Made by a program: the position numbers and the translations under genes | The notes under the pieces: generated by a model | Databases searched by the model: none | What the model was told of the DNA's origin: nothing | The model's input: the letters and a program-made list of their open reading frames with translations, nothing else | Source of the DNA: an uncultured Clostridium sp. | Lineage (GTDB): Bacteria > Bacillota > Clostridia > TANB77 > CAG-508 | DNA: 38,924 nucleotides | Assembly (NCBI GenBank): GCA_900553865.1 | Contig: USFC01000004.1 | Location: 1 to 38,924, forward strand | Direction: 5' to 3' | In this document: piece by piece, positions 1 through 8,331 of the stretch | How positions within the stretch are numbered: position 1 is the first letter of the stretch | Layout: each line of letters starts with the position of its first letter

Positions 1-55
1 CAAAATAATAGCAATTACGACAGTTTTATAACCGCTTTGACAGTGATTATGGAAA

Positions 56-1627
56 GTGCAGTTTGAATATGATAGAATAAATCCAATTTATGAAATGGTA
101 ATTATTCCAAACCCATCAAAAGATGTATTTATAGGTTATTTAGATTACAATCCTCAAAATGAAGAATATAAAACAGAAGTATTAAATTCAAAAGCAGAAA
201 AAATACTAACAAAATATGAACAAGTATTGCCATTAGTTTTTAAAGATGCTACAACAGATGTGCCATATGAAAAAAGTGTATTAATGTACAAGGAAAATGG
301 AAAATACGGAATTATAAATTTTAAAGGCAAAAAAATAACAAAGCCAATATATGATTCTATTGAAAGTTTGTTATATAAAGAAGGCTGCTTATTAGTAAAA
401 CAAGAAGGAAAATATGGAGTTATAAATATAAATGGAAAGCAAATGGTAGAAATAAAATATGACTCTATAGTAGCAGATGGTTATTACGATGAAAGCACAA
501 AATATAAAGAAGCAGGCTTTATAGTAGGAAATAAAAGTAATGATGGCTACAAATATGGTTATATAAATTCAAAAGGTGCGAAAATTTTAAAAGAAGAATA
601 TAACGAAATAGAACGTATTACAGAAATAGAAAATAGCACATATATATTAGCCTTTAAAAATGGACAAGCAGGAATATATAATGGTAAAAAACAAATCTTA
701 AAACATATATATGAAGATATAGAATTTAACAAAGAAAATGAGTTGTTTACAGTACAAAAAAATTCAAAACAAGGAGTATATACAAAAGAAGGCAAAGAAA
801 TATTAAAGCCAGAGTATGACAACATCATAATTTCAAATAAAAGTATATTTGCTAAAAAAGGTGATGAAGCTTTCTATTTTGATGAGAATGGAAAGAAACA
901 AGAAGAGCAAAAATACAAAACAGTATATAATGAAGAAAATACAAAATATAAAATTACAATGAATGAAGAAGATAAATTTGGAATTATAGATGAAGATGGA
1001 AATGCTATACTAAATAATGAATATTCATATATAGAATATCTTTTTAACAATTATTATATAGTTACGCAAGATGGAAAAACAGCAGTATTTAATGCTGAAA
1101 CTAAAAAGAGTATAATTTCAGACTACAGTGTAATACAAAAATTAAACAATAAAAATATAGTACAAGCAATTATAACTGAACCATATACAATAGAATTATA
1201 TAATGAAAATATGGAAATAGTAGCTAAAATGGAAAATGCAAAACTAACAGAAAAAGAAAATTACGTAAGGCTAGAAAATTCAAAAGAAAGAAAATACTTT
1301 GATAAGAATGCAAATGAAATAGAAGCAAAAGAAATCTTTACAAATGCAAACCTATTTGCATTTTCAGAAAATGGAAAATGGGGATACAAAGACAAAAATG
1401 ATAATATAGTAGTAGAACCTATTTATGATGCAGCTACTGAGATGAATGAATATGGTTTTGCAGGAATAAGAAAAAATGAAAAATGGGGAGTAATAAACTT
1501 AGAAGGAAAAATAATATTAGAACCTACGTATGAACTAAGTTGGGATGAGCCAGAGTTTATAGGAGTATATTGCAAATTAAATTTTGGATATGGAATGGTA
1601 TATTATACAAAACAGGTAAATAATTAA
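56..1627 (+). CDS. WG-repeat protein, 5' end uncertain
   Basis: A 523-residue protein built of about eight degenerate WG repeats, seen as G-K-Y/W-G-x-I-N followed by G-K-x-I-x-x-P-x-Y-D blocks (for example GKYGIINFKGKK, GKYGVININGKQ, EKWGVINLEGK). WG repeats are beta-rich modules of unknown specific role, often in exported or envelope proteins of gut bacteria. The only in-frame start is GTG at 56, which has no ribosome-binding site, so the true start is probably lost. Just upstream, frame 2 reads KIIAITTVL (2-28) and frame 1 reads ITALTVIMESAV (28-63). Together these resemble a membrane anchor broken by two compensating one-base shifts. The anchor is inference; the repeats are plain. Confidence 0.75.
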   Translation: MQFEYDRINPIYEMVIIPNPSKDVFIGYLDYNPQNEEYKTEVLNSKAEKILTKYEQVLPLVFKDATTDVPYEKSVLMYKENGKYGIINFKGKKITKPIYDSIESLLYKEGCLLVKQEGKYGVININGKQMVEIKYDSIVADGYYDESTKYKEAGFIVGNKSNDGYKYGYINSKGAKILKEEYNEIERITEIENSTYILAFKNGQAGIYNGKKQILKHIYEDIEFNKENELFTVQKNSKQGVYTKEGKEILKPEYDNIIISNKSIFAKKGDEAFYFDENGKKQEEQKYKTVYNEENTKYKITMNEEDKFGIIDEDGNAILNNEYSYIEYLFNNYYIVTQDGKTAVFNAETKKSIISDYSVIQKLNNKNIVQAIITEPYTIELYNENMEIVAKMENAKLTEKENYVRLENSKERKYFDKNANEIEAKEIFTNANLFAFSENGKWGYKDKNDNIVVEPIYDAATEMNEYGFAGIRKNEKWGVINLEGKIILEPTYELSWDEPEFIGVYCKLNFGYGMVYYTKQVNN

Positions 1628-1666
1628 CATAAACAAAAAATAATTAAAATAAAAATGCTAAATAGC

Positions 1667-1695
1667 TTGCGATATGCTAAAAAATGTGATAAAAT
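1667..1695 (+). promoter_or_regulatory. SigA-type promoter of rpsF operon
   Basis: A -35 TTGCGA (1667-1672) and a -10 TAAAAT (1690-1695) are separated by 17 bases. This leaves a leader of about 80 bases before rpsF, containing a TACAC/GTGTA pairing (1727-1731 with 1747-1751). That pairing could belong to an S6:S18 autoregulatory motif, but I could not match the conserved bases with confidence. Confidence 0.6.
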
Positions 1696-1781
1696 ACTAA
1701 TGCTGTAAAAATGAGATATAAATTTTTACACCCTTACTTACATTTTGTGTAGGTTATAAATCCAAAAGGAGGTGAAAAATA

Positions 1782-2066
1782 ATGAATAAATACGAAAGTG
1801 TTATCATTATTAATCCAAACGTAGACGAAGAAGGAATTAAAGCTCTTGTTCAAAAATTTACAGATTTGATTAATACTGATGGAAAGCTAGAAAAAGCAGA
1901 AGAATTAGGAAGAAAAAAATTAGCATATGAAGTACAAAAAAATGCTGAAGGTTTTTACGTTGTATTTTATTTCGAAGCAAATCCAAGCCTAATTTCTGAA
2001 CTTGAAAGAATTTATAGAATTACAGACGAAGTAATAAAATTCATGACAGTAAAAGTAGAAGAATAG
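1782..2066 (+). CDS. rpsF: 30S ribosomal protein S6
   Basis: The 94-residue product matches bacterial S6 in length and in its start MNKYESVIIINPNVDEEGI, with the RKKLAYEV segment and the C-terminal YRITDEVIKFMTVKVEE. S6 sits in the platform of the small subunit and pairs with S18, encoded two genes downstream. The start ATG follows AAAGGAGGTGAAAAATA, a near-perfect Shine-Dalgarno sequence. It is the first gene of the rpsF-ssb-rpsR operon, an order conserved in Bacillota. It was probably transcribed from the promoter at 1667-1695. Confidence 0.97.
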   Translation: MNKYESVIIINPNVDEEGIKALVQKFTDLINTDGKLEKAEELGRKKLAYEVQKNAEGFYVVFYFEANPSLISELERIYRITDEVIKFMTVKVEE

Positions 2067-2078
2067 GAAGGTAAAAAT

Positions 2079-2504
2079 ATGAACAAAGTAATTTTAATGG
2101 GTAGATTAACTAGAGATCCAGAAGTTAGATACACACAATCTAACAATACTTTAGTAGCTTCTTTTAGCTTAGCAGTTAATAGAAGATTTGTAAGACCTGG
2201 AGAAGAAAGACAAGCAGATTTTATTAATATAGTAGCCTGGAGTAAACTTGGAGAATTTTGTAGCAAATACTTCAAAAAAGGTCAACAAGTTGGAGTAATT
2301 GGTAGAATTCAAACAAGAACATGGGATGATGACCAAGGTCAAAAACACTATATTACAGAAGTTGTTGCAGAAGAAGCATATTTTGCAGATAGCAAAAGAG
2401 AAGGAGATTCAAGTGCAAACTTTGATGCAACTTTTGGAACTATGCCAGAAACAACTGGAAGTTCAGACTTTGAAGTTTCTTCAGGGGACGATTTACCATT
2501 TTAA
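2079..2504 (+). CDS. ssb: Single-stranded DNA-binding protein
   Basis: The 141-residue product has the SSB OB-fold pattern: MNKVILMGRLTRDPEVRYTQ, then FSLAVNRRF, FINIVAW and GRIQTRTWDD. An acidic tail ends in DDLPF, the conserved tip that recruits replication and repair partners. It binds single-stranded DNA as a tetramer during replication, repair and recombination. It lies 12 bases after rpsF with the Shine-Dalgarno AGGAAGG and belongs to the rpsF-ssb-rpsR operon, as in Bacillus subtilis. Nothing is unusual in it. Confidence 0.97.
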   Translation: MNKVILMGRLTRDPEVRYTQSNNTLVASFSLAVNRRFVRPGEERQADFINIVAWSKLGEFCSKYFKKGQQVGVIGRIQTRTWDDDQGQKHYITEVVAEEAYFADSKREGDSSANFDATFGTMPETTGSSDFEVSSGDDLPF

Positions 2505-2545
2505 GTAGAGAATTATAAAATTTTAGGATAGGGGGGAAAATTAGA

Positions 2546-2824
2546 ATGGCAGACAAAAAACAAAGAAGAAATAATAGAAACAACATGGATGATGATTTTA
2601 ATCCAAGATTCAAAAAAATGAGAAAAAAAGTTTGTCCTTTATGTGCAGACAAAAATCTTGTTTTAGATTATAAAAATGCAGAGCAATTAAAAAAATTCAT
2701 CAATGATAAAGGTAAAATATTACCAAGAAGAGCAACAGGAGCTTGCGCAAAACATCAAAGAGATATTACTTTAGCAGTAAAAAGAGCAAGACAAATCGCT
2801 ATATTACCATTTACACAAGAGTAA
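2546..2824 (+). CDS. rpsR: 30S ribosomal protein S18
   Basis: The 92-residue product contains the S18 core: the CPLCADK motif of the zinc-binding version, DYKNAEQLKKFINDKGKILPRRATG, and the C-terminal HQRDITLAVKRARQIAILPF. The basic, asparagine-rich N-terminus (about residues 1-28) is longer than the minimal protein but common in Clostridia. S18 binds with S6 to the 30S platform. It is the last gene of the operon and is followed by a terminator at 2862-2900. The start is supported by AGGGGGG upstream. Confidence 0.97.
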   Translation: MADKKQRRNNRNNMDDDFNPRFKKMRKKVCPLCADKNLVLDYKNAEQLKKFINDKGKILPRRATGACAKHQRDITLAVKRARQIAILPFTQE

Positions 2825-2861
2825 TATAAAAGTTGTTTTTATACATAAATATAATATAGGG

Positions 2862-2900
2862 GCTAAATATAACGTTTATAACGTTTTGTTTAGCTTTTTT
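2862..2900 (+). terminator. Intrinsic terminator after rpsR
   Basis: GCTAAA (2862-2867) pairs with TTTAGC (2889-2894) around an inner AACG/CGTT stem, followed by six T. It closes the rpsF-ssb-rpsR unit. Confidence 0.75.
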
Positions 2901-2976
2901 GTTTGCAAAATTTTCTTACCATTCCTTTATTATAAACATAAATTTATAAAAAATATAAAATAAGGAAGGAAAAGAT

Positions 2977-4833
2977 ATGAAAAATAAAATAATACAAAAA
3001 GTATTAATAATACTATTGTTAATTATACAAATATTACAAATTACAGGAAGTCTGTTTGGTACAGTTCAAGCAAACATACAAAATGGAGATAAAATAAAAT
3101 TAGAAGGTGACCACGAATGTGACTCATTATTAGAATATTGGATGGAAGATTACCAAAAATGGAGTTACAAAATAATATGGTATGTATATTATTTAGATAA
3201 AGATGATGGTCAAAAATATCCAGCATTTTGTGTACAACCAGCCAGAAAAGGAGTTGGAACAGGCTACGAAAGCTATGATGGAACAGTAACAAAATTCGGA
3301 GATGACAGAGTATGGAGAGTACTAAACAAAGGATATATGGGTTCAACATATAAAGAATGGAATTTGGAATGTGATGACGATTTATATAGTGCGACTAAAG
3401 TAGCACTTCATAGCATAGCAGAAGGAATAGCACCAAAAGATAAATATATATTAGGAACAAGAAGTGTAGACGGAAATACAGTAGAAGAAATTAGAAGAAG
3501 AGGAGAAAAAGTTTTAAATGTAGCACAAAGCCTATATGAATATGGATTAAATGGCCAAGAAGTATATACATTACCATTTGTAAATGCTATACGAAAAGGA
3601 GAACACAAAGAAGAAGTAATAGAAAATAATTTATATTATACTCAAGAATACCAAGTAATAGGAAATAAGAGTTTAAAATCATATGAAGTTGAAATAAGTG
3701 ATTTCCCAAGTGGAACAAAAATATTAGATTCAAAAAATAAAGAGCAAAGCTTGTTAACAAGTAGTTATTTCAAAATAGCAATCCCAATAAACAATATAAA
3801 AAATAATATAAGTGGAAAAATAAATATAAAAAATGCATATATAAAAACAAATCCGGTTTATTACTGTGAAAGTAGCATAGAAAGTGCACAAAACTATGTA
3901 ACATATACAAGTGGATATGAAACAGCTTCTACAACAGTAACACTAAATGTGGATGCAAACACTAGTAGTTTAAAAATAGTAAAAATAGATGCACAAACAA
4001 AAGATCCTGTTCCAAATGTTACTTTTCAAATAAAATCAAAAAGTGGACAAGTTTTAGCAAAAGTTACAACAAATGAATCAGGACAAGCTTTTATACATAA
4101 AATAAATCCTCAAAACGTTATAATAGAAGAAATAGAAGTACCAAAAAACTATGTATTAAGTAAAGAAAAAAAGGAAGTTTCACTAAAATGGGGAGAACAA
4201 ACAGTAGTAGAATTCGAAAATGAAAAGAAAAAAGGAAGCCTTAGAATAGTAAAAATAGACAAGGACAATAATGAAATAGTAATACCAGGAGTAATATTCA
4301 GAATATATGATGAAAAATGGAGAACAGTAAGAGATGAAGTAACAGATGAAAAAGGAGAAATATACATAGAAGAAATATCAGTAGGAAATTATACAATAAG
4401 GGAAATAGAATCAAGAGGAAATTACAAATTAGCAGAAGATGAAAAAATAGAAATAAAAGAAAATGAAACATGTACTATAAAAATAGAAAATGAAAAAAGA
4501 AAAGGAAGAATTGAAATCTTAAAAATAAGTGAAGATGATAATAAGATAAATGGAAAGCCAAAAGGAACACCAATTAAAGATGTAGTATTTGAACTAATTA
4601 AAGATAATGGCGAAACAGTCGGAATATACCAAACAAATGAAGAAGGAATAGCAACAACAGAAGAATTAGAAATAGGAGAATATACAATAAAAGAAATAAA
4701 AACAGATAAAGATTACATATTAAATGAAGAGGAATATGTGGTATTAGTTTCAGAAGGCATGGTAGCTAAAATAACGATAACAAATAAATCAAAAGAGCCA
4801 CCAAAACCAACTCTACCAAGAACAGGATTTTAA
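2977..4833 (+). CDS. Thioester-domain/CnaB-repeat surface adhesin with terminal LPRTG
   Basis: The 618-residue secreted protein starts with a signal peptide (hydrophobic core about residues 8-30). An N-terminal domain (about 35-200) resembles the TQXA/thioester domain, with the cysteine motif YPAFCVQP (Cys85). The expected TQxA glutamine motif reads ATKVALHS, so lysine 141 sits where glutamine normally closes the thioester. Three SpaA/CnaB-type repeats follow, starting near SSLKIVKID, SLRIVKIDKD and RIEILKISED. Each has the early lysine, the central (R/K)EIE-type glutamate and a closing asparagine that usually form an isopeptide bond. The protein stops right after LPRTGF, with no membrane anchor or basic tail. 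The family is an LPXTG wall adhesin or pilin; anchoring here is doubtful. Confidence 0.85.
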   Translation: MKNKIIQKVLIILLLIIQILQITGSLFGTVQANIQNGDKIKLEGDHECDSLLEYWMEDYQKWSYKIIWYVYYLDKDDGQKYPAFCVQPARKGVGTGYESYDGTVTKFGDDRVWRVLNKGYMGSTYKEWNLECDDDLYSATKVALHSIAEGIAPKDKYILGTRSVDGNTVEEIRRRGEKVLNVAQSLYEYGLNGQEVYTLPFVNAIRKGEHKEEVIENNLYYTQEYQVIGNKSLKSYEVEISDFPSGTKILDSKNKEQSLLTSSYFKIAIPINNIKNNISGKINIKNAYIKTNPVYYCESSIESAQNYVTYTSGYETASTTVTLNVDANTSSLKIVKIDAQTKDPVPNVTFQIKSKSGQVLAKVTTNESGQAFIHKINPQNVIIEEIEVPKNYVLSKEKKEVSLKWGEQTVVEFENEKKKGSLRIVKIDKDNNEIVIPGVIFRIYDEKWRTVRDEVTDEKGEIYIEEISVGNYTIREIESRGNYKLAEDEKIEIKENETCTIKIENEKRKGRIEILKISEDDNKINGKPKGTPIKDVVFELIKDNGETVGIYQTNEEGIATTEELEIGEYTIKEIKTDKDYILNEEEYVVLVSEGMVAKITITNKSKEPPKPTLPRTGF

Positions 4834-4929
4834 GCTAAAAGTGGTTGTATTATAAGTTAATAAAACATTTTAAATAAAATTTAACTAGAAAGTTGAAAAA
4901 CAGAAAATAATATGATAATATAAGAAGGA

Positions 4930-5202
4930 ATGAAAGTGCCAATTATATCTAAGTTTTATGGAATAACAATAAGAATGTACTTTAGAGATAATAAGCAACA
5001 TAATTTACCACATATACACGTAAATTATAATGAATATAGAGCAATATTTGATTTAAATGGAAATATAATAGAAGGTCAAATTCCAAAAAGTCAACAAAAA
5101 ATATTACAAGCATGGATAGAAATACATAACAGAGAATTAAAAGAGTTATGGAAACTTTTACTACAGGGAAAAGAAGGATTTAAAATAGAACCTTTAAAAT
5201 AA
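4930..5202 (+). CDS. DUF4160 family protein
   Basis: The 90-residue protein has the DUF4160 pattern: PIISKFYGITIRMYFRD, the histidine-rich HNLPHIHVNY and the C-terminal WIEIHNRELKELW. The function is unknown. DUF4160 genes often stand directly before DUF2442 genes, as here, and the pair is sometimes annotated as toxin-antitoxin-like, which is unproven. The start has a weak AAGGA upstream. It is probably co-transcribed with the next gene, 36 bases downstream of its stop. Confidence 0.8.
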   Translation: MKVPIISKFYGITIRMYFRDNKQHNLPHIHVNYNEYRAIFDLNGNIIEGQIPKSQQKILQAWIEIHNRELKELWKLLLQGKEGFKIEPLK

Positions 5203-5238
5203 AGTGTAGCAGTTATTTTTTAGATGGGAGAGATAATA

Positions 5239-5481
5239 ATGTTAATGCCAATAATAAAAGATATAGAAGTATTAGAAGATTATAAAATATTAATAAAATA
5301 TGAAAATGGAAAGATTAAGATATATGATATGAAGCCAAATTTAAATTATGAAGCATTTAAGAAATTAAAAGATTATGAACTATTTAAAAAAGTACATCCA
5401 GATGGAGAAACAATAGAATGGGAAACCGGAGAAGATGTGAATCCAGAAGAATTATATTATAATAGTATAGAAGTAAAATAA
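5239..5481 (+). CDS. DUF2442 family protein
   Basis: The 80-residue protein begins MLMPIIKDIEVLEDYKILIKYENGK and ends IEWETGEDVNPEELYYNSIEV, the typical DUF2442 layout (an N-terminal beta hairpin and a W-x-x-G-x-D/E segment). I chose ATG 5239 over the in-frame ATG 5224 because GGGAGAG stands about seven bases before 5239 and nothing suitable precedes 5224. It is paired with the DUF4160 gene upstream. The function is unknown; a small DNA-binding or antitoxin role is only a guess. Confidence 0.8.
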   Translation: MLMPIIKDIEVLEDYKILIKYENGKIKIYDMKPNLNYEAFKKLKDYELFKKVHPDGETIEWETGEDVNPEELYYNSIEVK

Positions 5482-5488
5482 AAAATAA

Positions 5489-5556
5489 CCCTCTTATGCG
5501 TTTAAACATATAATATTTGTAAATACTATATGTAAATGTATAGGAGGATTTTTTTT
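5489..5556 (+). promoter_or_regulatory. Hairpin holding the patatin gene RBS
   Basis: An imperfect inverted repeat runs from ACCCTCTTATGCG (about 5489-5501) to TATATGT...TATAGGAGG (ending 5547). It is followed by eight T and then the ATG at 5557. The 3' arm contains the Shine-Dalgarno AGGAGG, so the hairpin could act as a terminator for the upstream pair and mask the RBS in readthrough RNA. Confidence 0.5.
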
Positions 5557-6414
5557 ATGAAAATAGGAATTGCTTTATCTGGTGGTGGAATAAGAGGAAT
5601 TGCACATGCAGGAGTTTTAAAGGCATTAGAGGATAATAATATAAAAATAGATATAATAGGAGGTACAAGTTGTGGAAGTATGGTAGCTTCTTTATATGCA
5701 ATGGGATATACTCCAGAAGAAATATATAGCCTTTTTAGAAAATATGCAAAAGATATTGCAACAATTAATACAAAGCCAATTATAGCAGGATTGCAAAGTC
5801 ATATTTTTAAAAGTAAAAAAGTTTTTTCAAGTTTAAAAGATGGCAAAATAATAGAAAACGTGTATAATAAAATGGCACTCCAAAAGAAAATAAAAAATAT
5901 AGAGGAGATACAAATGCCTTTAGTAATACCAAGTGTTGATATTACAGAATCAAAAGAATACGTATTTACAAATAAGATTCCTCAAAATGCAGAAGATAAA
6001 ACACAATACATTACAAATATAACTGTAGGCAAGGCAGTAAGAGCTAGCAGTAGTTTTCCAGCAGTTTTTAATCCATGCTTAATGGGAAAACATGCATTTA
6101 TGGACGGTGGAGCATTAGATAATGTGCCAGTAAATGAAGTAAAAAAACAAGGAGCAGATAAAGTAATTGCAGTAAAATTTGATGCAGATTCAGTAGATGA
6201 AAATAGTAATATAATGGATATAGTAATGAAAACTATAGATATAATGGGAAGTAAAATATCAGAAGAAAGTTTAGAAATGAGTGATGTAGTTTTAAATGTA
6301 TATACAGATAAAGTAGGCCTATTAGATATAGAAAAGTTAGAAAGTTGTTATCAATATGGCTATAATTGTGTAGTTCAAAATATAGACAACCTTAAAAAAT
6401 TAATCTTGTTATAA
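5557..6414 (+). CDS. Patatin-like phospholipase (RssA/YlbK family)
   Basis: The 285-residue patatin-family serine hydrolase shows the oxyanion loop GGGIRG (residues 9-14), the nucleophile elbow GTSCG with Ser38, and the catalytic aspartate in DGG (Asp183). These form the Ser-Asp dyad. Such proteins hydrolyse acyl chains from phospholipids or related esters; the bacterial single-domain group is cytoplasmic or membrane-associated and its substrates are mostly unknown. ATG 5557 is chosen over ATG 5536 because AGGAGG (5542-5547) precedes it by nine bases. The RBS lies inside a hairpin (see 5489-5556). Confidence 0.92.
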   Translation: MKIGIALSGGGIRGIAHAGVLKALEDNNIKIDIIGGTSCGSMVASLYAMGYTPEEIYSLFRKYAKDIATINTKPIIAGLQSHIFKSKKVFSSLKDGKIIENVYNKMALQKKIKNIEEIQMPLVIPSVDITESKEYVFTNKIPQNAEDKTQYITNITVGKAVRASSSFPAVFNPCLMGKHAFMDGGALDNVPVNEVKKQGADKVIAVKFDADSVDENSNIMDIVMKTIDIMGSKISEESLEMSDVVLNVYTDKVGLLDIEKLESCYQYGYNCVVQNIDNLKKLILL

Positions 6415-6516
6415 GTAGAAAAATGTGTTATTATAGTGTAGTGAATAAAAAAAAGAAAGAGAGGAATTATCAATTTAAGTAGATTAAAAATTCTATTAAA
6501 TTGATTTAAAGGAAAA

Positions 6517-7395
6517 ATGTCAAAAGAAATTTTAGAGATATTATTAGACACGGGAATAGATGCATTAAAATTATTGCCTTTTTTATTTGTTACATATTTA
6601 ATAATGGAATATATAGAGCATAAAACAGGTGATAAAACAAAAAGTATAATAAAAAAATCAGGAAAATGGGGGCCAGTTTTAGGTGCAATATTAGGCATTT
6701 TCCCACAGTGTGGGTTTTCAGCAGCTGCAGCAAATTTATATGCTGGAAAAGTAATTACTATGGGAACTTTAATTGCAATATTTTTGTCAACTTCAGATGA
6801 AATGTTACCAATATTGATATCAGAAGCGGCACCAGTAGAACTTATTTTAAAAGTATTAGCAGTAAAGTTAGCAATAGGACTAATAGCAGGAATAGTAATA
6901 GATTGTGTAGGACAAGTGTTTAGAAAGAAAAGAGAGAAAAAAGAAGAGAAAGAAACTGGCGAAGAAATAGGACATATGTGTGAGCATGAGCATTGTCATT
7001 GTGAAAAAGAAGGAATATTTAAATCTTCTATAAAACATACATTAAATATATTTGTGTTTATTATAATAATATCATTAATAATGAATATTATTATACACTT
7101 TATAGGAGAGGAGAACATTTCAAACTTAATATTGAATATGCCAGTTGTTGGACCATTAATAGCGGGAATTGTAGGTTTAATTCCAAATTGTGCATCATCT
7201 GTTATATTAACACAATTATATTTACAAAATGTAATTTCAATAGGCTCAATGATAGGAGGGCTACTTGTTGGTTCAGGAATAGGTATGCTAGTATTATTTA
7301 GAGTAAACGAAGATTTTAAAGAAAATATGAAAATATTGACAATATTATATTTAATAGGGGTATTATCTGGAATAATAATTGATTTGATTTTATAA
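6517..7395 (+). CDS. Putative heavy-metal exporter permease (ArsP_2-like)
   Basis: The 292-residue membrane protein is built of two similar halves. Each carries a P-(Q/N)-C-(G/A) motif in a membrane segment: FPQCGFSAAAANLYAG near residue 68 and IPNCASSVILTQLYLQ near residue 227. This internal repeat is typical of the 10-TM putative heavy-metal exporter family (PF11449), often labelled arsenic efflux. The central cytoplasmic loop is basic, then has a metal-ligand-rich stretch, HMCEHEHCHCEKEG. The substrate is not known from sequence. A plain AAAGGAAA precedes the start. The neighbours do not indicate the metal. Confidence 0.75.
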   Translation: MSKEILEILLDTGIDALKLLPFLFVTYLIMEYIEHKTGDKTKSIIKKSGKWGPVLGAILGIFPQCGFSAAAANLYAGKVITMGTLIAIFLSTSDEMLPILISEAAPVELILKVLAVKLAIGLIAGIVIDCVGQVFRKKREKKEEKETGEEIGHMCEHEHCHCEKEGIFKSSIKHTLNIFVFIIIISLIMNIIIHFIGEENISNLILNMPVVGPLIAGIVGLIPNCASSVILTQLYLQNVISIGSMIGGLLVGSGIGMLVLFRVNEDFKENMKILTILYLIGVLSGIIIDLIL

Positions 7396-7401
7396 ATTAA
7401 T

Positions 7402-7426
7402 AGGACTACTTAATAAAAAGTAGTCC
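7402..7426. terminator. Bidirectional hairpin between convergent genes
   Basis: AGGACTACTT (7402-7411) and AAGTAGTCCT (7417-7426) form a perfect 10-bp stem between the exporter gene and the convergent pflA. The flanking T/A tracts are weak, but the position suits a two-way terminator. Confidence 0.55.
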
Positions 7427-7449
7427 TAAATCTTAGCATTTACCACCTA

Positions 7450-7473
7450 GACCCGTCCAAAAATGTCCTCTAA
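7450..7473. repeat. Degenerate half-copy of dispersed GGACG palindrome
   Basis: GACCCGTCC-AAAAATGTCC here matches about 16 of 21 positions of one arm of the perfect inverted repeat at 33094-33211. It seems to be a decayed member of the same intergenic repeat family. Confidence 0.5.
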
Positions 7474-7477
7474 TAGT

Positions 7478-8188
7478 TTAGTTAATTTTTAGAATTTTTT
7501 TTGCCCTTGCTACATCATCGTTATTTGCAGTTCTAACGTTTTCTAATGGGTAAATTTCACCAAGTTGTTCCCATTTAAATTTACCTAAATCATGATATGG
7601 TAAAATTTCTACTTTTTCTACAGATTTTAAAGTAGAAATAAAATCTCTTAATTTAATCAAATCTTGCTCATCATCAGTATAACCAGGAACTAAAACTTGT
7701 CTAATCCACATAGGTTTATTAATACTGCTTAAATAATTGGCAAATTCTAACTCTTTTTTGTTAGAAACACCTGTTAAGTCAATAGCCTTTTCATCATTTA
7801 TACATTTTATATCTAACAAAAATAAATCTGTTAAATCAATTAATTTTTTTATTTCATCTGTTAAAGCTACACTCCCAGAAGTATCTATACATGTGTGAAT
7901 GTTATATTGTTTTAATTTTGTAAAAAGCTGGGTTAAAAATTGGGCTTGAAGTAGAGGTTCTCCACCGCTTATAGTAACTCCTCCATTCGGCATAATATAA
8001 TTTTTATATCTTAAAATTTTTTCTACAATCTCATCACTAGAATATGTAGAGCCTCCTTTTAAATTCCAAGTATCTCTATTTTGACAATATTTACATTTTA
8101 AAGCACAGCCTTGTGTAAAGACTACGAATCGAACACCAGGCCCATCGACTGCCCCTAAACTCTCAAATGAATGTATTCTTCCTTCCAT
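7478..8188 (-). CDS. pflA: Pyruvate formate-lyase activating enzyme
   Basis: The 236-residue radical SAM enzyme carries the CxxxCxxC cluster motif GCALKCKYCQN (Cys28, Cys32, Cys35) and the SAM-binding GGEP motif (TISGGEPLLQ). It uses a reduced 4Fe-4S cluster and S-adenosylmethionine to abstract hydrogen from a glycine of PflB, creating the active glycyl radical. Its length and the N-terminal GRIHSFESLGAVDGPGVRFVVF are standard for the family. Its partner pflB lies on the same strand 1.2 kb upstream, with the ORF6N gene between them on the other strand. AGGATAT precedes the start. Confidence 0.96.
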   Translation of the reverse strand: MEGRIHSFESLGAVDGPGVRFVVFTQGCALKCKYCQNRDTWNLKGGSTYSSDEIVEKILRYKNYIMPNGGVTISGGEPLLQAQFLTQLFTKLKQYNIHTCIDTSGSVALTDEIKKLIDLTDLFLLDIKCINDEKAIDLTGVSNKKELEFANYLSSINKPMWIRQVLVPGYTDDEQDLIKLRDFISTLKSVEKVEILPYHDLGKFKWEQLGEIYPLENVRTANNDDVARAKKILKIN

Positions 8189-8266
8189 AATATCCTCCGT
8201 ATTTTAGTTAATAATATAGTAACCATTTTACTATAAAATATAGAAAAAGACAAGAAAAACATAAAA

Positions 8267-8300
8267 AACACTTGACAACATAAAACAAGTGTTCTACAAT
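8267..8300 (+). promoter_or_regulatory. SigA promoter with palindromic operator before ORF6N gene
   Basis: TTGACA (8272-8277) and TACAAT (8295-8300) are separated by 17 bases, a near-consensus promoter. A perfect 8-bp inverted repeat, AACACTTG (8267-8274) and CAAGTGTT (8286-8293), covers the -35 and spacer and is a likely operator. Its ACTTG/CAAGT core recurs in the inverted repeat inside the gene (8560-8602). Confidence 0.75.
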
Positions 8301-8331
8301 AAATAAAACTTTGAAATAGGATGTGATAATT

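Noticed and set aside
559..828. Long opposite-strand frames in the AT-rich genes, such as 559-828, 18083-18754 and 37965-38534
   Set aside because: They mirror strongly coding genes, have no RBS and have low-complexity Phe/Leu/Ser-rich translations.
1696..1781. S6:S18 leader motif before rpsF
   Set aside because: There is a TACAC/GTGTA pairing, but the conserved bulge bases could not be matched, so no separate feature is claimed.
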